This document shows positions 55,614-64,000 of a stretch of DNA of 64,000 nt, piece by piece. The notes under the pieces are model-generated. The model saw only the letters and a list, made by a program, of their open reading frames with translations. It made no database searches and was not told where the DNA came from. Source of the DNA: Avena insularis (lineage: Eukaryota; Streptophyta; Magnoliopsida; Poales; Poaceae); assembly GCA_023614405.1 (NCBI GenBank), contig CM042691.1:178656927-178720926 (forward strand), given 5' to 3'. The first letter of the stretch is position 1, and each line of letters opens with the position of its first letter. The position numbers and the translations under genes were made by a program.

Positions 55614-58600
55614 TGTAACAACCCTAGTTTTACTAAATAGACATTAGGGTTTGAATGTGCATTCATGAGCATCATCATTTTAAAATGCATGCAACAAATG
55701 GATCAAAATCCTAAACCCTAGTATTCCCCTCTCTTTGTAACTATTTCAAACAGTTTCAAATATTTTGAAACTAGTCAAAAAGTTTGGAAACCCAAATGGT
55801 TATAAGGGTCTCCATAGTATTTTAAATGTTTGGAAAAGTTTTTGTATTTTGAAAATAATCAAAACAAATTACAAATGAAAAATACAAACAAAAAAAGAGA
55901 AAATAAAAAGGAAAAAGGTTTTCAGGAAATAAAAACCTAACCCTGGCTAACCTCAGCAACCTCTAGCAAATCTCTCTCTCTCCCGATCAGCGTGCTTACT
56001 GTAGCCCATAGCCAAGCAAGGCCAGGCCCAACCACGGACCACCACCAAACACCAAGTGTCTTTCGACTGATGCGCTTTGGGGTGTCGCCACCACAATGAC
56101 CGTCGATTGTACGCCCAAGTTCCACCGTCCGTCGTGCTCTAGGGAGGGATAATATATTTGCACCAACGCCTTGCCCGTCCTTATCCTCTCATGCTCTCTC
56201 CCGCGACCTCCCTCTCTCGATCTTCCCCTCTGGCCAAACCCTAGCCACACCTCGCCGTCGAATCACCGCCGCTCTGAGCCACCCTGTGCCCAGCTGAAGG
56301 TCCCTCGATCTCCGCCTCGGTCCCCTGCTTCGACCCGATGAAGGAATCGAGCTCTTGCGCTCTGAATTGTCGCCATTGACGCCGTCTCTCTCGCCTCCGA
56401 CGACCACTGCCGTTGCCATTCCTGTCGACCCCGTCCACCTCTGGCCCCGTCATCGCGTTCTTTCGCTTCAGGGTGAGCTGCCGGTCCCTGTGGACCCTTC
56501 CCCTTCCTCCCTCTCGCTCCGTAGCTCGTTGTCGACATGTTCCTGTCATCGCTGCCGCTAGCCACCGTCGTACTCCCTTCTCTGGTGACCAGTTCGGAGC
56601 GGCGCCGCCATATTCTAGTTCCTCTTTTCGCTCCGCATCGAATGTGCGCAACCACTCATCCCCATTTGCTCGCTAGCGCCGCCCTCCACCGCCGTCTGCA
56701 GCGTTCTCCGGCGAACCCGCGTGGCGCCTGTGTGGCTTGCCACCGTGGCCTAGGTCCCACCTGTCATCCTCTCTGGCTAGCGCCTGTTCTGGTGAGAAAA
56801 GGTTAGGGTTAGGTTGCGCTGACGTCAACGTGACGCAGTCAACCCAGTCAAAGCCATGGGTCCCGTTCTATCCACGTGGAAGTTGAGTTGGCACTGGGGC
56901 CACTCCGTCAGTCTCTCTGGCTAGCTGTAGCCCTGGTGTAAAAAGTAATTCCCATTTTGTTTTAAATTCCAGAAATTGTTTAAATCTTGTAAATTCAATA
57001 ACTAATTATCTATAAATCAGAAAAATACTAATAATATATCAAAATGTTTAGAAAAATGAGATCTATCTTATTACACTATAATCATGCATTGATAATCAAC
57101 TTACATGACAAGTTTAATTATAAGAACAAAATGAACATCTCGTATGCTTCCGGAGTTTTCCCGAATTAGGGTTTATACCCCTCGGAACCCCGATTAAATG
57201 GTCGAGCATGCTTTAGGGTTACATTTCGATACAATTCAACTTGTAATATCATCATACTTGCTTGAGCATTGCATCGATGCCATGTGTTGATTGATTCCCT
57301 TTCTTTCCGGTGTTTGGTTCTTCTCTGGTAGAATACGATATCAGAATCGAGATCAAGTCCAAGACTGAAGACCGAGATCAACACCGTCAAAGATCGAAGA
57401 CCAATACTTGACCAACTGTAATCAAGTCACGTACCAGATGTCCGAAGCTCTGCTTTCTGGATATCAACTGGCAAAGGCAAGCGAAGCCCCACACATACAT
57501 ATGAATCCTATGTTTTCAATCATTCCAATTCTTGCCATGTGCATACGATTCCAAAGTCTTTTATTGATAGATGGAGTAATCCTATCTGATGCATGTTACC
57601 TTTGAAGACTATATTCCCTGATCCACTGCTCCTAGCATAACTAGGGTTTGAGCTTGTGAAGCGTTGCTAGAGCTATTACATCTGTTGTGCTTAGCTATTA
57701 CCACTGGTCCATTTGGTTGATGAATCAGAGCTACGAATGAAACTAGTTTGACAGGATGACGTGGTAAGATCAGAGATGAAAGTTAAACATGCTAAGGCTT
57801 GTATGGGAGGCCACGATGGGTTGTGGTTTTTGCAGTCCCATACTTGCCACTACTAGGACCTGAGTTCTTGCCTATGGACCAAGACGAGCGTACAGCCACA
57901 CGGAGGCCTGGAAACCCCCTCGACCAACTAACTTGCCGAGTAGATTCCATGAGTCACATAGTTTGGGCTTTCCATTCGACATACGCATCTTGGATGTTCT
58001 TGAATGGAGGTGAAGGAGGTGCATTCATAACAGGTAGGTAAGCGTGGCCGGGAACAAGAGATGCCCGGCATCCGTAATCTTGAACCCCGCACACATCATT
58101 AGGGACTGGCTTCGGGACTCGACCCGTTACGGCGGCATCTCCCTAGTGCGTGACTCATGGTATTGGCGAAAGCAAGGTAAAGGTCGTGGTCAACCACTCT
58201 CTGCTGGCCTTCCCAGGAAGAGGGCTAATGTTAACTGGCATTAAGAATCGGTTGGTACGTGTGGGTAAAGTTGTACACCCCTGCAGGGTTAATAATATTT
58301 TCGAAAAGCCGTGTCCACGATTATGGACGACTTGGAAACCAGATTCAAAGATCATAGAGAACTTTAACCTAATTGTAAAACTTGGTAAATCAATGTGTGC
58401 TTAAGGATGCTTCCTCATGGGTACAAGGGGGTGATCCTAGGTAGGTTCAGCTGATGATGTTTCGGTAGATATCAATAGATGATCAAAGTTAGAGATACCA
58501 CTCTCTTATCCCCTTTTACTATATTCTGATTAGTCGAGATTCTTCTCCCTCTTGTTTTACAAAACAAAGATGGCTTTATGCAAAATAACTCCACCAGCCA

Positions 58601-59029
58601 TAAGTCTTGCGGAGTACACCCTGTACTCACCCTTGCTTCGTTGACACTTTTGCAGCTAAGTAAGTGTTACCATAAGAAGATGAGTTCTTCATGGCATCGA
58701 CATCGACGAGTAGTTTGGAGTTCCCATTTGGCAGTGTGGGATCCGTGGATTGGACGTCATCGTTATGCTTCAGGCCTCTTAGGCCATTTGTTAAGTTTGC
58801 TATACTTAATAGCATAATTTGCCTTCCGTTGTTTGATATTTGTGGTCAGTGACCTCTGCTTGTAATATTTTGATTCTTCGCTCAGTTATTAGCTCGTTGT
58901 AATAAATTTTGTGTCGTAGGGTCACTATTATGCTATCAATTCCCTCTCTGTACGCTTTCGTGATTTAGGTTAGGCTTATGTCAGACAGAGGTTTGGGATT
59001 TGTCTAGCCTTAATCCCAGGGGTGTCACA
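55614..59029 (+). repeat. 5' LTR (3.4 kb) of a Ty3-gypsy element
   Basis: It starts TGTAACAACCCTAG and ends GGGGTGTCACA, followed within six bases by a PBS. The length of 3416 bp is large but seen in grass gypsy families. The part 56150-56820 is GC-rich with overlapping frames on both strands and no domain; the rest is AT-rich. The insertion flank on the left is CTTGC (55609-55613); the partner is not in the window. Confidence 0.75.
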
Positions 59030-59034
59030 GGTTT

Positions 59035-59046
59035 TGGTGTCAGAGC
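59035..59046 (+). other. Primer binding site of the Ty3-gypsy element
   Basis: TGGTGTCAGAGC, a one-base variant of the tRNA-Met complementary site, just inside the LTR. Confidence 0.75.
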
Positions 59047-61708
59047 AGTACCAATTGTAGGAAACCTTTCTATTTGTCGATGTTGAGTCTAGTGTTTGTG
59101 AAAACTATTTTCGAAGATGAAAATTATGTGTGAAAACTCTGGTATGCTTCTTTTTCTTCTTATCCAGTTTCGCTCTAACTCTGGGTTATCCTATCTTGTG
59201 TTGATTTGTAAAAGTGTTGCTATTTCTTCCAGGCTTTAAAAAACTTAGGTGCCTCTTCAGGCATGTCGGTTCTCAACCATTTTACCTAGTGTCGAGTTCA
59301 CTAGAGTCAGTTGCGTGTGTTCCTGTTTTCCTTTGTTCTGTTTCTTCGGAGAGATTCCTATTTATCATGATCTCTCTGTCTTTTGGAACCACAATATTAT
59401 ATTGTAGGATCCATAAAGTTCTGTTCTAGGCTTCGAGGTTTCCTTTCGCCTCGAGTGCCTCATTTTTGTTTGTTTTGGTACTTCCGAATTTGTTTCTTCT
59501 CTTGGAAGTTACCTCGTGATTACTATCTTGTAGTGTACGTTTTGTCACTCAAGTAGTAGTTACTCTTTTCTTGGGTTTTAACCCTCGGACTTGAACTTAA
59601 AATCCCCGATTGTGCTGGATTCTAGTGTTGAGAATCTTGTACATGAAGCTGATCTTTAATCCAAGATCCATTTTATTGACCCCTGTGGTTAATGTTCATA
59701 CATTACCTCAGAATGGCTAATACCTTCTAGTATAGCCTTCAAGTTTGTGGTTATTGTCGTAATTGAATTGCGACAACTATGGACTTCCCCTACCACATAC
59801 TATGGCAGATGTTCTTTAATGGAACCAAATAGATCACGACAAGAGCTCCTCGAGAGTCTCGCATCTATACTCGTGACTTTGCCACACCTTCCTTTTCTAT
59901 GCATTGGTTTTTGGAAGATTGTTGACTTATGCATCCACATCTCGGGATTCTAACCTGAGCATGTTCTTTACCCTTGTTGTTTTCCGACCTTTTTCTACCA
60001 GTTGGTAGCCAAGTAGTAGTGTGCATTGGTGTCTTCCGATGCAAGCTACTCTTGTGGTCCATCGTGACAAACCAGTTCGGGATGTCAGGAGAAACAAACT
60101 CCAGTATCTCGTCATTTCTAAGACCAGGTCAAAGTGTTGTAATCCACAGATCAATAAGCGTTGATTAGCTCATGTTCTGTTCTACCTTAAAGTATCACAC
60201 CCTTTCTATAATAAGAGGTTGTGCTGAGTCTCATGACCCTCTTAATGAAGTGACGCTCTTGCACATTTTACCCACCCTTCCACTGAGTTGATCGCGCTCA
60301 GGAAATGTTGTGTGTGCGTAATAATGTGGTCATCTGAGATTCTTAGAAATTCTTATTGCTTTGAACTTCAAGGACATTTGTATCATTCTTAGTGTGATGG
60401 ATAATTTTATCACTAAGCCAAGGATGATTATACTACCAAGTCCGTTATTCAAGTACACCCTCTTCAGTCAAAGATTTGGGCTTGTGCCGAAGCTTTGAGA
60501 CTACGTCTTTTTGCCTTACAAAGCAAGTTTCCTCTCGAGCTAAGTGACATATCAGTGGTTCGTGATATTCTAGATGTCTTGCTAGAAGTATCGTCATGTT
60601 GCCACATGACCGTGTTGTCAGGTTCTTGAGCAAGCAAGTTCTCTGAACTTCTCTTTCTCCAGGGATCTGTACTGGATACCCCTGAACTAGTTGGTTGAGC
60701 TTAAACAACAACTTGGAGAGTTGTAAGATGGAAGTTCTATCCAACTCTGTTCCTCTTTAAAGGGATGCCTAGTTTTGTTCATGCTGAAATAAGATAGTAT
60801 GTCCTTTGTGGATATGTTATCTTCCCCGCCTTTGATTTGGTTTGGGAAAACGCCAAATCAAACTCAGTTCCAAGGACAACCTTGATGGTGTATCCACTTG
60901 TGATGTTTCACCTAGGTACATCTTCATGTTCTTTGGTCTAACCAGTACTTCTGCCTTGTTCATACAACATATGAGTCCATATTTTTGGAGTGTATAGATA
61001 AGTTTTGTTATTGAGCCCATCAATGACATCCTTACCTTCCCCAGGTTAGAAAAGATTCATGTGGAACAGTTGGCATTAATGTTGGAAACTTTTGAGAACC
61101 ATCTTCGTGTTATCTCGAATTATGCATTCTGGATGTTAGAAGTAACCTTCTCTGGTTCACGTGCAAATGTTGAAAGATGCTGTCGTGGATTCGAGAAGAG
61201 TTATCTTTGTTTTCGGGAATCATTTCAAATTAGTCAAGCATGTGCGAGGTATTCCTGATATGGTAGGTTGATACCTTCACATCTAGAGATGATCCTCCAA
61301 GAACACCAAGACACTAATTGATTTGTTCATGGAAGATAAGAAGTCCAACAAAACTTCGATATCCTCCTAAATGTTTCCTAAACAGGATTCAGTTGTGTTT
61401 TGTTGCAAACAATTCATGTAGATGCAACTATCTTTTGATAACTTGCTATCACATGGGTTCTGCAATCTAGCTCATCTTTTGGAGCTTGACATCGAAGTCC
61501 ATGTCTTGAGAATCTAGTGACTTTACCTTTGTGGTAAATGTGGCACCCTTTCTATTCGGACATGCTGAGTCTAAAGTATCTCTACACTTAATCAAAGCTG
61601 AATCTCAAGCAACAATAATGATTGGTGTTCCTCAAGGTTATGACGTAGGTCTATTGTAATTCTGGCAAGGTTGGTGTAATGGTTGCCACAACCAGTCGGA
61701 AGACCTTT
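59047..61708 (+). pseudogene. Decayed Ty3-gypsy internal region with RT remnant
   Basis: Most of the region is not translatable. Around 60925-61100 the plus strand reads FFGLTSTSALFIQHM, then a stop, then SFVIEPINDIL and LMLETFENHLRV. This lines up with the RT core of gypsy elements, where FGLTNAPATF is followed by the xxDD box and the H-L-R helix. The catalytic aspartate pair is changed to ND here. Gag, protease and integrase could not be recognised. The region is cut at 61708 by another LTR. Confidence 0.6.
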
Positions 61709-64000
61709 TGTAACATCCCAAAAATATTAAACTAAGATCATCAAACTCTAATCATCAAAATTAGGGTTAACAAAAACTTTTCTAAATAAAAATATGAAAG
61801 CATGCATGTGTGTATGCATCCCATTTTGGATTCTTTTGAATTGCCTTGTTTATGTGTTTCTTTGCTTGTAAATGGATTCTTAGGTGAATTAAACATCATC
61901 TAAACAATTCCCAAACTTTTCCCAAAGACAAATAAATCAAAAACAAACAAAATAAGTGAATGGTCATTTTGACCAATTTAACTCCCATGCCTACTTTGGC
62001 TGTCCCAAACTTTCAGAACTTAACAGAAACTTGTTTGGATCTTTACACCCCTTGATTGTAATCATAACAAAGTATCAAGGCCCACCTTGTGATCATCCAG
62101 AAACTTTCAAATGCATAGTTTAAATGACAATTCAAAATTGAATCTTTATCATATGGGAAGATCCCACTTTTTCAAAAACCACTCAAACAAGCTCAACTTT
62201 CAAAACCCAAGCATCTGCAGACTCACCAGCACCAACCTAGCACACCCACCAAAAATCTTTTCAAAATTCAAAACTTGAATTCTTGCGGCCATTTCATCAA
62301 ACACCTTGCAGATTCAAATCAAATAAAATCTAAACACTATTGTGAGCAGTGATTGGAGCCTAACTTGTTCCCTCTCTAGCTCACAGCAACCTCAGTAGAT
62401 CATCTAGCTAACTAACCCAAGCACTAGCCCCACTGTAAGCTAGGCAATGCCATTAATGGTGAACAGGCGAAGCTCACCATGTCACCCCAGTGTGGACAGC
62501 AAGCTAGGAGAAGAAACAAGCCTAGACAACATGTCTGGGAGCGAGCCAACACCCCACCGCCACTCCCTGTCCAGCGCTCGAATGTTGACAACCCCTGGAC
62601 CACACGCATTCCTCCTACCCGCCAAAGAACCATACCGAGCATGCGCCAGAGCGCCACCCTCGACCGAATCCAACAGACCGCGCGCCGCCCTCGCTGCGTG
62701 CATACACGATCACCACCGACCCAGGAGACCGCCAGACATCCCCGTTTGCCGCCCCGTGCCTCACAGCCACCGTCCGCCGTCGAAGACGCCGCCTCGGCCG
62801 CACAGAGCATCGCATGTTCCAGACCATTTGCTACCGCCCCTACATGCGCATTAAAATCGTAGAGCATCGCTAGGAGACCACCAAGCGATCGCCACCGCCG
62901 ACCATGCCTCTAGCAGCCCGTAACCATGTCGCCACCGTCGCCTGCCCATGTCGTTCGGTCTCGTCATCGCGACTATAAATATAGGCCACTCCCAGCCGAA
63001 TTGAGCACACCATATCACTCCCCTCTCCTCACTGATCGTTCCACCCCGTTCCCGAAGCAAGGCGAGCAGCGCTTCACCGGAATTTCACCGGAGCCCGCCG
63101 CTGCTGGAGAAGAAGGGAGCCAGTGATTGGAGCCGCCCCAGGAGAAGCTGCCAGTACCAGGAGGTTCGCCGTCATCGACTTCGTCGTTCGCCCGCCTCGC
63201 CGACCCTCGCCTGAGCTCCGGTGAGCCCCCAACGACCCTCACCCGCCGCGTTAGGTTTCAGCCTCGCCGGAGTTGCCCGACGTGGACGATGACCCTCAGC
63301 CGTTGGATTAGAACTAGATCGAACATATCACATTGCCCCGTACCGCTTCGCACCCCCTCGTCTCACTGACGCGTGGGGACAGCGACTTAACCAGCCCGCG
63401 TAAGCGCTGTGCTTAGCAGGCCAGCCCAGTATCGCTTCCCGCGCAGCCCAGTCATTTGAAATTAACCTTTTCCATTTTATTTCAAACACACTTCTGCACC
63501 TAGATTAAAAAATCAACCCAGATCGATTCAGTGAACCAAATTGAATGAAACCAATTTTGTTAGAAAGGACTAGAAATGCTGAATCCAAGCCCATTGGATT
63601 CAAGTCATTTGGATCTGTAGATCATCCTTGGTAAAAATAACAAGGCAGAAGCTTTTCTGCATTCAAACATTTTTCCAATTTAAACCATGTTAGCTTTTGA
63701 GTTGATTCCAAATCTCAAAAATCACATTTAACCATACCTTTCAGAATATATAAAAATATATAGGTTTACTTATAGAAATAATGACCAAGTAATAAAATAA
63801 TGCTACATAGGCATTTCTAGTCACTTTATTTAATTAAAATAAAAAGGTTAAACCTTATTAAATTGTGACACCACTTTAAATCACATTCCCATGTACTTAA
63901 ATATGTGGTGATGACATGTGTCAACATGATCCCATGTTTGGTTTGGAGAATATTAAAACTTAAGTAGTTTTTCAATGAATAGAAATTACCTTTCTAAAAA
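61709..64000 (+). repeat. Another TGTAACA-type LTR, running off the window end
   Basis: It starts TGTAACATCCCAAAAATATT at 61709 and differs in sequence from the LTR at 55614. The left part is AT-rich; 62440-63370 is GC-rich. A TATA box (CTATAAATATAG, about 62972-62983) precedes a GC-rich leader, giving plus orientation. No LTR end or PBS is reached. The insertion flank is CCTTT (61704-61708). Confidence 0.65.
62973..62982 (+). promoter_or_regulatory. TATA box of the rightmost LTR
   Basis: GCGACTATAAATATAGGCC, the clearest TATA in this LTR. Confidence 0.6.

Noticed and set aside
62424..62867. Overlapping frames of 127-147 residues near the right end
   Set aside because: Three frames overlap on both strands in the GC-rich part of an LTR; none shows a domain.

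Overview
This is a plant nuclear window, most likely from a pooid grass (wheat, barley, oat or ryegrass type). The reasons are Stowaway MITEs with the CTCCCTCCG terminus, Ty1-copia LTRs starting TGAAGGAAATATGCCC, a CACTA element, PIF/Harbinger, Helitron and LINE insertions, deeply nested LTR retrotransposons, and one conventional gene in 64 kb. Species cannot be fixed from the sequence alone.

The only intact host gene is a SEC23-type COPII coat subunit on the minus strand (coding exons from 31311 down to 20649). I could place 12 coding exons with consistent phases and GT/AG borders, giving 2349 bp of CDS and 782 residues. Its introns carry several small DNA transposons: Stowaways, a Mutator-like MITE with a 10-bp target duplication, and a hAT-like MITE. 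The sequence just 5' of the gene is a Harbinger-derived element.

Layout, left to right. 1-6775: minus-strand Ty1-copia element with decayed gag-pol, its 3' LTR cut by the window edge. 6814-8787: non-autonomous CACTA element with a 3-bp TSD. 8791-17080: a mosaic of GC-rich anonymous blocks, T-rich tandem arrays built on AAGTTGT or TTTGCTACA words, a fragment of a heavy-metal P1B-ATPase gene, and a Stowaway. 17165-19230: Harbinger element with a decayed DDE transposase, followed by a weaker Harbinger-like element. 20649-31311: SEC23. 31653-32866: Harbinger derivative with an acidic ORF1-like remnant. 33415-33850: a second TTTGCTACA array. 34290-35237: a decayed TE-type ORF. 35314-36544: 3' end of a Ty3-gypsy element.

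From 36545 to the end the window is a stack of nested insertions. A TGATACGTC-type LTR is split by two Helitrons lying tail to tail (37735-41084 plus, 41198-45975 minus). They share 5' and 3' termini. The first carries a solo LTR and a long-hairpin MITE; the second carries a 5'-truncated LINE with a 16-bp TSD. Next comes a minus-strand Ty3-gypsy-type LTR (45984-55613), split by a complete copia element (46513-54700, TSD AAAGT). A Ty3-gypsy element with a 3.4-kb LTR (55614-61708, no 3' LTR seen) follows, and then another TGTAACA-type LTR runs off the window end.

All transposon reading frames I examined are broken. The genes therefore do not form a pathway: one housekeeping secretory gene sits in a transposon landscape, and the interest lies in the structure, nesting and captured fragments of that landscape.
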